Shown in pieces: positions 53,872 through 63,649 of a stretch of DNA of 64,000 nt. Position numbers and translations under genes: made by a program. The stretch lies in assembly GCF_003987145.1 (NCBI RefSeq), contig NZ_PIPL01000001.1, positions 1,240,001 to 1,304,000 of the forward strand, read 5' to 3'. This DNA is from Aliidiomarina minuta (GTDB taxonomy: Bacteria; Pseudomonadota; Gammaproteobacteria; Enterobacterales; Alteromonadaceae). The notes under the pieces are model-generated. The model saw nothing but the letters and a program-made list of their open reading frames with translations. It was not told the origin of the DNA and ran no database searches. Each line of letters starts with the position of its first letter. The first letter of the stretch is position 1.

Positions 53872-54927
53872 TTAGGTGTCGCAGTAGCCGGCGTGGAAGA
53901 GGACCAGGTGGTCGAGGTTGAGGCGGAGGTGGACGGTGGAGCCTACGTCGTACTGGTAGTGGGACGGGGCCATGCAGAGGATGTTGGAGCCGTCGGCGAG
54001 CATGACGGTGTAAATAAAATGCGCGCCGCGAAAGCCGCGGGCGGCTATTGTGGCTTTCAATGCACCTTCATCGTCAATAATAATATCGTCCGGGCGTACG
54101 AGAACGTCGACGGCTTCACCTGCTTTCAAACCATTCAAAGGGGCGCCGTTCAACATGCCTAGCGCGGTATCTACCTTTGCGTCTTCGGTAATAGCGCCGC
54201 GCAGTAATACGCCATGGCCGATAAAGTCGGCCACTAAATGGTGTGCGGGGCGGTGATACAAGCCATAAGGGGTGTCCCACTGCAGCAGACGACCGCGGTA
54301 CATCATGCCGGCTTTGTCGGCCATGGCAAAGGCTTCCTGCTGATCATGGGTGACCAGCAAGGCGGTGATATTTTCTTTTTTCAATAAGGCACGGACTTCG
54401 GTGGCCAAAGATTCACGCAGCTCGGCATCCAGGCTGGAAAAAGGTTCATCCAGCAATAACAAACGCGGTCGTGGTGCGAGGGCCCGAGCCAACGCGATAC
54501 GCTGTTGCTGGCCGCCGGATAACTGATGCGGGTAACGTGGCCCATACCCTTCCAGGCCAATGTGTTTCAGCAACTCACCTACACGTTTACGCTTTTCCTG
54601 CTTCGACGCATTGCGCAAACCAAAACTGATATTGTCTTCCACGCTCAGATGGGGAAACAGCGCAAAATCCTGAAACACCATGCCGACTCCCCGGTGTTCA
54701 GGGTCTACATGAGCCTTACCGTTACTGACCACTTTGTCGCCCAGCTCAATAGCACCGCCGGTTAACTGTTCAAACCCGGCAACGGCGCGCAGTAAGGTGG
54801 TTTTACCGCACCCACTGGGCCCCAGCAGACAGCCAATTTCACCCTCTTCCAAAGTGAAGCTGACGTCGTCAACTATGGTGCTGCCTCCCAGTTCAACCTG
54901 GATATGTTCAAGCTTTAACAGGTTCAT
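53872..54927 (-). CDS. fbpC: iron(III) ABC transporter ATPase
   Basis: 351 residues. Walker A GPSGCGKTT (36-44), signature LSGGQQQR (136-143), Walker B LLLLDEP (157-163), then a C-terminal TOBE-type domain with VRPDDIIIDD. The FbpC lineage couples ATP hydrolysis to Fe3+ uptake. Its start lies inside the 3' end of fbpB (20-nt overlap), so the two proteins are likely coupled. It is last in the operon. Confidence 0.92.
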   Translation of the reverse strand: MNLLKLEHIQVELGGSTIVDDVSFTLEEGEIGCLLGPSGCGKTTLLRAVAGFEQLTGGAIELGDKVVSNGKAHVDPEHRGVGMVFQDFALFPHLSVEDNISFGLRNASKQEKRKRVGELLKHIGLEGYGPRYPHQLSGGQQQRIALARALAPRPRLLLLDEPFSSLDAELRESLATEVRALLKKENITALLVTHDQQEAFAMADKAGMMYRGRLLQWDTPYGLYHRPAHHLVADFIGHGVLLRGAITEDAKVDTALGMLNGAPLNGLKAGEAVDVLVRPDDIIIDDEGALKATIAARGFRGAHFIYTVMLADGSNILCMAPSHYQYDVGSTVHLRLNLDHLVLFHAGYCDT

Positions 54928-56659
54928 AGATTTCCTCAGGTTTGAGTTCAGCGCCCGCGGCCGGCTCTGATTCGTTACGTTGCCCCATCGCCCGGCTAAG
55001 TAAAATCACCGGGATCAGCCCGGCCAATACGATCATCAACGCGGGTGGCCCGGCGTCAGCAAGGCGTTCATCGCCTGCCATTTCATAGGCACGGACCGCG
55101 AGGGTATTGAAATTAAAAGGCCGTAATACCAAAGTCGCTGGCAATTCTTTTAGGACATCAACAAAAACTAAAATACTGGCGGTCAGAATGCTGGTTCGCA
55201 ACAGCGGAAAATGAATGCGTTTCAAAACTTCACGAGGCGACAAACCTAACACCCGCGCGGATTCGTCCATGCTGTGCCGTATTTGACTTAAACCACTGTC
55301 CACAGTCTGAATCGAGACCGACAAAAAACGCACGGTATAGGCAAACAACAGCGCCACCACGGTACCGGAAAATATCAGCCCTGGGTTCCAGCCAAATAAG
55401 GCTTCACCTACATCGTTAATGCGGTTATCCAGCCAGGCCAGCGGCAACATTACACCCACGGCTATCACGACACCGGGAATGGCATAACCTAAAGTGGCCA
55501 GACCTACACTGCTGCGAATCATAGGCGTAGGTCGCCGACGTTTGCCGTAGCACAGCCAGAGCGCCAGCAATACGGTAATAAAGGCGGCGACGGCGGCTAA
55601 TAATACGGTGTTTTGTACCAGGGTCCAGAAACCTGGCTGTAACCAGATTTCGGCCCGGTCAACAGACCACCAGGCCAGTTGCGCGGCGGGTAACAGGAAG
55701 CCGAGCAAAACCGGCACAAAACAAACTACAAAAGCGAGAAAAGCCTTAAGCCCTTTCAGTTGGTGCGGTTTGGCCCGGGAAGAACTGCGCCCTGCCCCGT
55801 GATAGCGTGACCGTGCCCGCGACACCCTTTCGATAACCATCAATACAACTACGGCGGTTAATAATAAAGAAGCCAGCTGCAAAGCGCCCACCTGGTCGCC
55901 CATACCGTACCAGGTACGAAAGATGCCGGTAGTAAAGGTAGTAACACCAAAATAATGCACGGTGCCGTAGTCCGCCAGGGTTTCCATCAACGCCAGGGTG
56001 ACCCCGGTGGCGATGGCAGGCCGTGCCATGGGCAAGGCGATACGCCAGAAACTGGCCCACGGCCCCAAGCCTAAGGTGCGCCCGGCTTCTATCGCGGCGC
56101 TGGATTGCTCGATAAAAGCAGCCCGGGTTAATAAATAAACATACGGAAAAAAGACCAGTGCGAGCATTAACACGGCACCCGGTAAGGATCGAATTTCAGG
56201 GAAAAAGTATTCGCCGTAACCCAGGCCGGTCAGGTTACGAATAAAGCTCTGCACCGGGCCCTCATAACTGAGCATGCCGCTGTAGGTATAAGCGGTAATA
56301 TAAGCAGGCATGGCGAGGGGCAATAATAAGGCCCAGCGTAGCCATTTAACACCTGGGAAGCGGCACGCTGTGGTTAACCAGGCACTACTAACGCCAATCA
56401 GCAATACCAGTACGCCCACCCCAACCAGCAAAATAGCTGAGTGGCGCACATACTCGCCGATTACATATTGCCATAGGTGGGCCAGGTTCTCGCGCTGCTC
56501 AGCAGAGAAGATGCCAACAAAAAAAGCCGCAATCACCACCAGTAAAGGCAGGCAAATAATGGCGGCGACAAGCGGGAGACTTAAACCAGAGAACCGCGAA
56601 CCCGACTGAGCCGGATTCGCGGTTTTTTGTTGAGCGTTATCTACTACATCACTCTGCAC
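54908..56659 (-). CDS. fbpB: iron(III) ABC transporter permease (duplicated)
   Basis: 583 residues with about twelve hydrophobic helices arranged as two fused permease units, as in FbpB/SfuB. The EAA-like loop is present in both halves (EAGRTLGLGPWASFWRIALPMARP and ESARVLGLSPREVLKRIHFPLL), where FbpC docks. It is 14 nt after fbpA, so all three genes form one operon. Confidence 0.92.
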   Translation of the reverse strand: MQSDVVDNAQQKTANPAQSGSRFSGLSLPLVAAIICLPLLVVIAAFFVGIFSAEQRENLAHLWQYVIGEYVRHSAILLVGVGVLVLLIGVSSAWLTTACRFPGVKWLRWALLLPLAMPAYITAYTYSGMLSYEGPVQSFIRNLTGLGYGEYFFPEIRSLPGAVLMLALVFFPYVYLLTRAAFIEQSSAAIEAGRTLGLGPWASFWRIALPMARPAIATGVTLALMETLADYGTVHYFGVTTFTTGIFRTWYGMGDQVGALQLASLLLTAVVVLMVIERVSRARSRYHGAGRSSSRAKPHQLKGLKAFLAFVVCFVPVLLGFLLPAAQLAWWSVDRAEIWLQPGFWTLVQNTVLLAAVAAFITVLLALWLCYGKRRRPTPMIRSSVGLATLGYAIPGVVIAVGVMLPLAWLDNRINDVGEALFGWNPGLIFSGTVVALLFAYTVRFLSVSIQTVDSGLSQIRHSMDESARVLGLSPREVLKRIHFPLLRTSILTASILVFVDVLKELPATLVLRPFNFNTLAVRAYEMAGDERLADAGPPALMIVLAGLIPVILLSRAMGQRNESEPAAGAELKPEEIYEPVKA

Positions 56660-56673
56660 TAGGATTGCATACC

Positions 56674-57717
56674 TTAACGCCAGCCCGCCCGGTTCATTAA
56701 CTGCACCGCAGCAGCATTGTTGTCACCTAATACGCTGACCGGTAAATCATCAGCGCGGAAGTCGCCCCAGCTTTGCAGAATTTCACTCTGCTCGGCATCG
56801 ATGCGCACCGGATATTCCTGGTTCGCTTGCGCATACCAGGCCTGTGAAGATTCGTTGGTCAGGAATTCAATCAGCTTGATCGCGTTCTCTTCGTTCTGCG
56901 CATGTTGCAACAGACCAATGCCACTCACGTTCACGTGAACGCCTTGCTCGCCCTCGCCCTGCGCAGGCCAGTGAATGCTTAGCTGTTCAACGGTTTGCTG
57001 ATTAGTGCTGTCGTCACTGGCGATCATGCCACCAAAATAGTAAGTGTTTGCTATCGCGACATCACACTGCCCGTTAGCCACAGCGTGCAACTGGTCACGG
57101 TCACCGCCAACCGGCGAACGAGCAAAGTTAGCCACCAGGCCACGCGCCCATTCTTCTGTGGTTTCGACACCATGATGCTCGATCATGCCAGCCACCAGCG
57201 ATTGGTTATACACATTATCTGAAGAACGTACGCAAATACGACCGCGCCATTTTTCATCGGCCAGACTCAGGTAGTCGCTCAGTTCGCTGGAATCAACCCG
57301 GTCATGAGCATAAAACACAGGCCGCGCACGCATGCTCAGGCCATGCCACAGATAGTCTTCATCACGCAAATGCGCAGGAATGCTGTCCGCCAGCAATTCT
57401 GAACGTACCGGCTGAAACAAGTCAGCTTCTTTGGCCCGATGCAGACGGCCCGCGTCTACGGTCAGGAACAAGTCTGCCGGGCTGTTGCGCCCTTCAGACT
57501 GCAAACGTGAAAGCAAACCGTCGCCAGATCCTGTCAATAAATTGACTTGAATGCCGGTCTCGGCAGTAAACTCATCCAGTAAGGGTTTTACCAGACCTTC
57601 AATACGAGCTGAATACAGGTTTACTTCGCCTTCATTTTCAGCCCGATCTGAGCAGGCTGCCATGATCACGGCAGCTACAACACCGGCCACAATCACTGCT
57701 TTAAAACCGTATTTCAT
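56674..57717 (-). CDS. fbpA: iron(III) ABC transporter substrate-binding lipoprotein
   Basis: 347 residues. A lipobox (MAAC, Cys22) makes it a lipoprotein, less common for FbpA. VNLYSARIEGLV and LTGSGDGLLSRL near the N-terminus are the FbpA/FutA start; the paired Tyr in ANTYYFGGMI is the iron-binding pair. It binds ferric iron in the periplasm and delivers it to FbpBC. A Fur-like site lies 47-65 nt upstream of its start. Confidence 0.92.
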   Translation of the reverse strand: MKYGFKAVIVAGVVAAVIMAACSDRAENEGEVNLYSARIEGLVKPLLDEFTAETGIQVNLLTGSGDGLLSRLQSEGRNSPADLFLTVDAGRLHRAKEADLFQPVRSELLADSIPAHLRDEDYLWHGLSMRARPVFYAHDRVDSSELSDYLSLADEKWRGRICVRSSDNVYNQSLVAGMIEHHGVETTEEWARGLVANFARSPVGGDRDQLHAVANGQCDVAIANTYYFGGMIASDDSTNQQTVEQLSIHWPAQGEGEQGVHVNVSGIGLLQHAQNEENAIKLIEFLTNESSQAWYAQANQEYPVRIDAEQSEILQSWGDFRADDLPVSVLGDNNAAAVQLMNRAGWR

Positions 57718-57763
57718 AATCTGTATCCTTCATAATATGGTAATAATGTTAAAACATGTAACT

Positions 57764-57782
57764 GCTAATAACAATGATTATC
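57764..57782 (-). promoter_or_regulatory. Fur box upstream of fbpA
   Basis: Minus strand GATAATCATTGTTATTAGC matches the GATAATGATAATCATTATC consensus at 14 of 19 positions. It overlaps the stop codon of the TonB receptor gene by 2 nt and lies about 50 nt before fbpA. Confidence 0.7.
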
Positions 57783-59925
57783 AGAAGCGATAACGATAGC
57801 CCACATGTGCTGTAAGCGGTTTACCGACCATGATGCCACCATGCATACGTGTCGTTATATAAGTGCGGTCCAGCAAGTTATCGATGCTGACATACAGCTG
57901 CTGCCGATCATCAATGTGATAACGGGCACTGGCGTCCAGCACTACCCGTGATGCAATGCGGTCTTCCTGAGCGATATCGCCAGTACCTGCTACCGTGCGC
58001 ATTTCACTCATATAACGCGCGTTCAGACCTGCTTGCCAGGCGTTTCCGGCCAGGCTCGCGCCCAGACGTAACTGATGATCTGGCTGGTAAGGCACGCTGT
58101 CGCCCGCGGTGACATTGCCCCAGATACCAATGTTGGAATTAAAACTGTTCTGGAACTCAGCCTGAGTGTAGGTGTAGGCGCCATCTATCATTAAACGTAG
58201 CGATGGGCTTAGCTCAAAGCCATACTGACCAAGTAACTCAGCGCCGTAAACTTCTACTTCACCAGCGTTTACCTGGGCACCAATGTTATCCAGGTCACAA
58301 CCCTGGGCTGCGGTGCAGTTACCGTGCATGTTGTCGTAATCACTATAAAAAGCGATCGCGTCCAGCATCAGGTTGCCTGCCAGGTAACGCAGACCCGCTT
58401 CATAGTTCCAGCTTTCTTCGTTGTCCTGACCTTCATTGCCTGCCGATGCCGGGGCAAAGCCCTGTTGCACGCCAGCTAATAAGATCAGGCTGTCGCTCAG
58501 GCTATAAGTAGCGCCCAGTGAGGGGAGAACCGCACTAGTTGAGTTAACACGCTGGGCTGGAGAGCCGACACGGGCTAAATCAGTGCCCCAGTCACGACGG
58601 TAGGTATCGATGTCTTCCACCCGGAAACCGGCGTCAATGGTCCAGCCACCCAGATAAAAGCGACCTTTGGCAAAACCAGCCAGGGCTTCTGCAGATCCTT
58701 TACGGTTTGCATCTGTACCCGGTACACCCGCTTCCGCCAGGCTCATGTTCTGGTTAGCGTTCAGTTCAAACATATCGGTCCACTGGAAGCGGTCTTCACT
58801 GTCTTCGTGGTAACGCAGACCAAAACTTAAGTCATGTTGATGCCACGGCATATCAAACTGAGTCTGGATACCCTGACTGATATAATTGCGGTTATTATTC
58901 TTCAAACGAACATTAATGCTTTCACCCGGCTGCGCTTCATTGTCAAACACCGAGGCGCGTTCGATACCGCCGCCGCTCAATCCCAGGCCATCGACCTGGT
59001 CCGCTTTATACCAGTTACGCGCAAACTCATTACGGTATGCGACTGTGGTCAGGCGTGCACCATTACCAATATTCCACTGGTAGGTTGCCTGTAACTGCTT
59101 ATGTTCGGTATCCATGACGTCCAGCTGAGAAGCGCCGTAACGAGCATAAGGACGTTGAGCGTAGTCGCCTTGCGTCAAACCCATATAGGTGTCGTCAGAG
59201 GTTTCGTCGGAATATTTAAGTTTCATTTCAAACTGGTGATTGCCAGCTTCATCCAGGGCAATGCCGACTTTGGTCATTAAATCATGGCGCACGAAACCGC
59301 TGTCGCCGTTTGGCACGTCTTTAAAGCCGTCGGCTTCATAACGTAACGCTTCAACCACAGCACCAACCCGGTCACCCTGGCCACCGGCCCATACGTGACC
59401 TTTGCCGTAGCCGTCCTGGCCAGCGCTGAGATCAAACATGCCCGCAAAAGGCTGATTAGGAATTTGCCGGGAAACCATGTTCAGGACGCCACCGGTGGTG
59501 CGTGGTCCGTACTGAATTGAAGAGCTGCCTTTCAGTACTTCAAGCGCCTGAATACGGGCAAAGGTAGGAAAATAATAAGCAGCGGGGGCTGAGTATGGGG
59601 CTGGGGCGGAAAGCACACCGTCTTCCATTTGGGTGATCTTGTCAGAACGATTGACGCCGGTACCACGCATGCCGATATTCGGACGCAGGCCATAACCGTC
59701 TTCTTCCAGCACGTAAACACCCGGAACATTGCCCAGAGCACGCATAACGTCCGTGTATTCAAATTCAGAGAGCTCTTCTTCGCTCATGTAATAAGCAGAG
59801 CCCGGCGTTTCGGTGACTGCCTGCTTGGAACCTATGACCTGAAGTCTTTCTACTGTCTGACTGTCAGCCTGCGCTGAGGTGGCTACAACTGCCGCAACGG
59901 CAAGGCTAAGTGCGCTTAATTTCAT
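57781..59925 (-). CDS. TonB-dependent siderophore receptor (FecA-like)
   Basis: About 714 residues from the ATG at 59925, preceded by AAGGGTG. Signal peptide about 1-21. The plug domain follows (ERLQVIGSKQAVTETPGS with TonB-box-like region; NVPGVYVLEEDGYGLRPNIGMRGTGVNRS, GGVLNMVSRQIPN), then a 22-strand barrel ending in VGYRYRF with terminal Phe. No FecA-type N-terminal signalling extension is seen. It lies 64 nt upstream of fbpA, with its own Fur box, so it probably brings a ferric chelate to the periplasm for FbpABC. Confidence 0.9.
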   Translation of the reverse strand: MKLSALSLAVAAVVATSAQADSQTVERLQVIGSKQAVTETPGSAYYMSEEELSEFEYTDVMRALGNVPGVYVLEEDGYGLRPNIGMRGTGVNRSDKITQMEDGVLSAPAPYSAPAAYYFPTFARIQALEVLKGSSSIQYGPRTTGGVLNMVSRQIPNQPFAGMFDLSAGQDGYGKGHVWAGGQGDRVGAVVEALRYEADGFKDVPNGDSGFVRHDLMTKVGIALDEAGNHQFEMKLKYSDETSDDTYMGLTQGDYAQRPYARYGASQLDVMDTEHKQLQATYQWNIGNGARLTTVAYRNEFARNWYKADQVDGLGLSGGGIERASVFDNEAQPGESINVRLKNNNRNYISQGIQTQFDMPWHQHDLSFGLRYHEDSEDRFQWTDMFELNANQNMSLAEAGVPGTDANRKGSAEALAGFAKGRFYLGGWTIDAGFRVEDIDTYRRDWGTDLARVGSPAQRVNSTSAVLPSLGATYSLSDSLILLAGVQQGFAPASAGNEGQDNEESWNYEAGLRYLAGNLMLDAIAFYSDYDNMHGNCTAAQGCDLDNIGAQVNAGEVEVYGAELLGQYGFELSPSLRLMIDGAYTYTQAEFQNSFNSNIGIWGNVTAGDSVPYQPDHQLRLGASLAGNAWQAGLNARYMSEMRTVAGTGDIAQEDRIASRVVLDASARYHIDDRQQLYVSIDNLLDRTYITTRMHGGIMVGKPLTAHVGYRYRF

Positions 59926-59963
59926 GCTACTAACACCCTTCATTGGAAACTATGATGGGCGCT

Positions 59964-59995
59964 AGTATACTTAAGGATAAATGAGAATCAATATC
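59964..59995 (-). promoter_or_regulatory. promoter with overlapping Fur box for the TonB receptor
   Basis: Minus strand TTGATT (59991-59986), 16-nt spacer, TATACT (59969-59964). The Fur-like 19-mer GATATTGATTCTCATTTAT (59995-59977, 13 of 19 match) covers the -35 and spacer. Fur with iron would block it. Confidence 0.65.
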
Positions 59996-60020
59996 AATCG
60001 CATTGAAACTTTCAAATTTT

Positions 60021-60470
60021 TCAGGTGACGTGCACTAATACCCGCTCTGACGCGACGGTGATAATCCATAAGAAATGGCAGCCGGTGACCACAAAGGTTA
60101 CCGGTTTACGCATTTTCTGATACCAGTCTTCGCTCACTGCGGTCAGGTCGTACTTCAGCCACAGCAGGTAAAACAATGCCAGCACGACCAGTGCCGGAAG
60201 CGCTGGTAAAAAAGCGACACTAAGCCAGCCAACAATAGCTGGCAGCATGCACAGCAGCAGCCGACCACTGGGGCGTTCCAGCCGATCGCCCATAACCAGA
60301 CCAAAATGAATGCCGCCTAAAAAAGAAAGAATGGTCGCGCTGTATACCAAAAAGGCCTGCAAGGCGGTAATCTGCCACAGGTTCACTGCGCCCAGTACCG
60401 TGGTCACGATAAAAGGAATAAGACCTAACCAGGTCAGCCGAACCGCACTTTGAATGCTTGTTTGTTGCAT
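60021..60470 (-). CDS. DUF3429 membrane protein
   Basis: 149 residues with about five hydrophobic helices and little else. GIHFGLVMGDR and LWLKYDLTAVSEDWYQKMRKP are the recognisable DUF3429 stretches. Function unknown. It starts 10 nt after the CaCA antiporter gene, so the two probably share a transcript. Confidence 0.82.
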   Translation of the reverse strand: MQQTSIQSAVRLTWLGLIPFIVTTVLGAVNLWQITALQAFLVYSATILSFLGGIHFGLVMGDRLERPSGRLLLCMLPAIVGWLSVAFLPALPALVVLALFYLLWLKYDLTAVSEDWYQKMRKPVTFVVTGCHFLWIITVASERVLVHVT

Positions 60471-60480
60471 GAAAAAACTC

Positions 60481-61440
60481 CTACCTTGTGTATACCAGCC
60501 AAACTAAGTAACCGACATACAAACATAATAACAGGGCGCCTTCGAGGCGATTAATACGCCCCTTGCCGCCTCGCCCTAAACCAAATAGCAGCAACAATGC
60601 CGTAAGCACCATCATGGTGCTCCAGTCACGACTGAATACCATGGGGTCAAATTGAATAGGTTTAATAGCCCCGGCGATGCCCACCACCGCTAATGTATTA
60701 AAGATATTGGAACCCAGAATGTTACCAATGGCCAGGTCATGTTCTTTCTTACGCACAGCACTTATCGCGGAGGCCAGTTCAGGCAGCGAAGTGCCTATCG
60801 CCACTATAGTGAGGCCGATAATCAGTTCACTGACCCCCAGCGTTATAGCAATATCGACTGCTGCCCAGACCAGAATACGTGAGCTCACTACCAAAAGGAT
60901 CAGGCCCACAACCAGCCACATGATAGAGCGACCTAACGGCATCGGGCGGCTTTCCAGCTCTTGCTCGGTACTGACGCCAATGACGTCGTCGCCTTTCATT
61001 CCCAGGCGGATCGACCAAATCAGAAAAGCAAAGAAAGCGGCTAATAATACCCAGGCGTCCAGCGTTGAAATAATACCATTCTGCAGTTGCCAGCCTGCCA
61101 GTAACATCACGCCTATTAATAACGGCATTTCCCGGCGCAGAATTTTTGAAGTGACCGTAATAGGAATAAATACGGCGGTTACCCCGAGCACCAAAGCTAT
61201 GTTTGCGATATTCGAACCATAGGCATTGCCCAGTGCCAGGTTGGGTCGGCCGTCAATGGCTGCCATCGCGGATACCACCATTTCCGGTGCCGAGGTACCA
61301 AAACCTATGATAAGCATGCCAATTAACAATGGCGACATGCCCAGGTGACGGGCCGTGGCGGAAGCGCCGTCGACAAAGCGATCTGCACTCCAGGCCAGAA
61401 GTATAAGGCCGACTATTATCGCAATTATCGAAAGTAGCAT
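60481..61440 (-). CDS. calcium/sodium antiporter (CaCA family, YrbG-like)
   Basis: 319 residues, about ten membrane helices. The two inverted alpha repeats are GFGTSAPEMVVSA (46-58) with GNAYGSNIANI, and AIGTSLPELASAISA with GNILGSNIFNTL; the Glu residues in these repeats bind the cation. E. coli YrbG is the closest well-known relative. Divergent from the BCCT gene. Confidence 0.92.
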   Translation of the reverse strand: MLLSIIAIIVGLILLAWSADRFVDGASATARHLGMSPLLIGMLIIGFGTSAPEMVVSAMAAIDGRPNLALGNAYGSNIANIALVLGVTAVFIPITVTSKILRREMPLLIGVMLLAGWQLQNGIISTLDAWVLLAAFFAFLIWSIRLGMKGDDVIGVSTEQELESRPMPLGRSIMWLVVGLILLVVSSRILVWAAVDIAITLGVSELIIGLTIVAIGTSLPELASAISAVRKKEHDLAIGNILGSNIFNTLAVVGIAGAIKPIQFDPMVFSRDWSTMMVLTALLLLFGLGRGGKGRINRLEGALLLCLYVGYLVWLVYTR

Positions 61441-61453
61441 TCTGTTATACCGG

Positions 61454-61481
61454 TTTACTTATAAAGTCATGAAACTATACT
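61454..61481 (+). promoter_or_regulatory. candidate promoter of the BCCT gene
   Basis: TTTACT (61454-61459), 16-nt spacer, TATACT (61476-61481), about 69 nt before the start. Moderate match only. Confidence 0.4.
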
Positions 61482-61549
61482 GCTTAGGGTAAGCTTAAAG
61501 TACCTAAAAATAAAAATTTTCTGCAACATTACCAATAGGAAACAAGTTC

Positions 61550-63568
61550 ATGAGCAGTCCTTCTGATAAAGAAGATAATAAAGACCAGCATGGCGTGATC
61601 CGTAAACCAAACCTGGTAATCAACCCACCAGTGTTTTTTGGTGCCGGTATTATTGCCCTGGTTTTTGTTGTCTTTGCAGTATTCTGGTCCGGCACCGCCG
61701 AGACTGTATTTGCAGATGCGCAAGCTTGGGTAGTCGACACCGCAGGCTGGTTTTATATTCTGGTTGTCGCGTTCTTCTTGATCTTCACTATTGGTCTGGC
61801 CGTGTCCGCATATGGCCGTATTAAACTTGGACCAGACCATTCCGAACCTGACTACAGTTACGCGTCCTGGTTTGCCATGCTGTTCTCAGCAGGCATGGGC
61901 ATAGGCTTAATGTTCTTTGGCGTCGCCGAACCTGTGATGCATTACATGACGCCGCCAGAGGGTTCTTCCGAGACCGTTAATGCAGCCCGCGAAGCAATGA
62001 AGATTACCTTCTTCCACTGGGGCCTGCATGCCTGGGCAATTTATGCCGTGGTGGCATTGTCGCTGGCTTATTTTGCCTTCCGTCACGGCTTGCCGTTGAC
62101 CATTCGCTCTTCGTTATATCCTTTAATTGGTGAGCGCATTTATGGCCCTATCGGGCATGCTGTAGATATTTTTGCGGTGGTAGGTACGCTCTTTGGTGTG
62201 GCAACCTCCCTTGGTTTAGGGGTTATGCAGGTTAACGCCGGGCTTAATTATTTATTCGATGTGCCCGTTGGCCTGACTACGCAGATACTATTGATTATTG
62301 GCATTACCATTATTGCCACTGGTTCTGTAGTGATGGGGCTGGATGGCGGTATACGCCGTATTTCCGAGCTCAATCTGATTCTGGCTGTTGCCCTACTGGC
62401 GTTTGTGCTGATTGCCGGGCCTACCGTGTATCTGCTGCAGACTCTGGTACAGAATATTGGTTCCTACGCCTCGGATATCGTCAATATAACCTTCAATCTG
62501 TATGCCTATGAGCCCACTGACTGGCTCGGCGGCTGGACCCTGTTTTACTGGGGCTGGTGGATAGCCTGGTCACCTTTTGTGGGCATGTTTATCGCCCGGG
62601 TTTCCCGCGGCCGTACCATTCGCGAGTTTGTTTCCGGCGTACTGCTGGTACCTATGGGTTTCACTTTCATGTGGATGACCTTCTTCGGGAACACCGCCAT
62701 TAACATGTTAATGAATGAGGGGATTTCTGAACTCAGTGACGCCGTAGGCATTGATGAGTCGGTGGCGTTGTTTGAGTTCTTCAGCCACATGCCGTTCTCT
62801 ACTATTGCTTCTTTAGTAGCAACATTGCTGGTAATCACCTTCTTTGTGACTTCATCAGATTCCGGTTCACTGGTTGTGGATATGCTGACATCAGGTGGTG
62901 TGGAAGATGAATCACCGGTATGGCAGCGTATTTTCTGGGCTTCTGTTGAAGGTTTGATCGCCATAGCCCTGTTAACCGCGGGAGGATTGCAGGCACTGCA
63001 AACCGCAACCATAGCATCGGCTCTGCCCTTCTCCATCGTAATGCTACTCATGTGTTGGGGCTTGATACGGGCGTTAAGGCTGGAAGTGGTTAAACGCACC
63101 AGTTTACGCGCAGCAACGCTGGCACCGATGAAGAGTCACGACACTGGAAACTGGAAAAAACGCCTGCAGGCGATTACCAGCCACCCTCGTAAAGATAAAG
63201 TGGAAGGCTTTATTAACGATACTGTGCGTGAAGCCATGCAAGCGGTAGCCGGTGAGTTCGAGTCTCAGGACATCAAAGTCGAGCTCGGCGATAGTGACGA
63301 AGACGGTCGCTACTGGATTCAGATAGAGCATGGTGATGAAATGGACTTTTTCTATTCCGTTCGCCCGCATGCCTATCGCGCGCCAAGCTTCGCGATGCGT
63401 GACATTAGTAAGAAACGGGATGGCGAACTTAAGTACTATCGTGCTGAAGTGCACTTACGTGAAGGTGGTCAGGACTACGATATTTTCGGCTGGACCAAAG
63501 AACAGGTGATTGCCGATATCATTGACCAGTATGAGAAACACATGCACTTTCTGCATGTTGTGCGGTAA
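61550..63568 (+). CDS. BCCT-family choline/betaine transporter (BetT-like)
   Basis: 672 residues: about twelve membrane helices to residue 520 and a long hydrophilic C-terminal tail of about 150 residues, as in BetT, where the tail senses osmotic state. Helix 3 has GMGIGLMFFGVAEPVMH, the BCCT glycine-rich segment, and helix 8 FYWGWWIAWSPFVGMFIARVSRGRT is the family signature, with the Trp/aromatic box. It is expected to import choline or betaine as osmoprotectant in a marine cell. A terminator follows the stop. Confidence 0.93.
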   Translation: MSSPSDKEDNKDQHGVIRKPNLVINPPVFFGAGIIALVFVVFAVFWSGTAETVFADAQAWVVDTAGWFYILVVAFFLIFTIGLAVSAYGRIKLGPDHSEPDYSYASWFAMLFSAGMGIGLMFFGVAEPVMHYMTPPEGSSETVNAAREAMKITFFHWGLHAWAIYAVVALSLAYFAFRHGLPLTIRSSLYPLIGERIYGPIGHAVDIFAVVGTLFGVATSLGLGVMQVNAGLNYLFDVPVGLTTQILLIIGITIIATGSVVMGLDGGIRRISELNLILAVALLAFVLIAGPTVYLLQTLVQNIGSYASDIVNITFNLYAYEPTDWLGGWTLFYWGWWIAWSPFVGMFIARVSRGRTIREFVSGVLLVPMGFTFMWMTFFGNTAINMLMNEGISELSDAVGIDESVALFEFFSHMPFSTIASLVATLLVITFFVTSSDSGSLVVDMLTSGGVEDESPVWQRIFWASVEGLIAIALLTAGGLQALQTATIASALPFSIVMLLMCWGLIRALRLEVVKRTSLRAATLAPMKSHDTGNWKKRLQAITSHPRKDKVEGFINDTVREAMQAVAGEFESQDIKVELGDSDEDGRYWIQIEHGDEMDFFYSVRPHAYRAPSFAMRDISKKRDGELKYYRAEVHLREGGQDYDIFGWTKEQVIADIIDQYEKHMHFLHVVR

Positions 63569-63604
63569 CCCTATGGAGCGCGCTTACTCATAGCGCTGCT
63601 ACAA

Positions 63605-63642
63605 ATACCCTCAGGACCTTTTGGTTATGAGGGTATTTTTTT
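63605..63642 (+). terminator. intrinsic terminator after the BCCT gene
   Basis: ATACCCTCA pairs with TGAGGGTAT around an inner GGACC/GGTT hairpin and is followed by T7. Also close enough to serve the minus-strand gene starting at the window edge. Confidence 0.8.
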
Positions 63643-63649
63643 GCTTGTG

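Noticed and set aside
63104..63454. 116-residue minus-strand frame inside the BCCT gene
   Set aside because: Shadow of the BCCT tail; no family resemblance.
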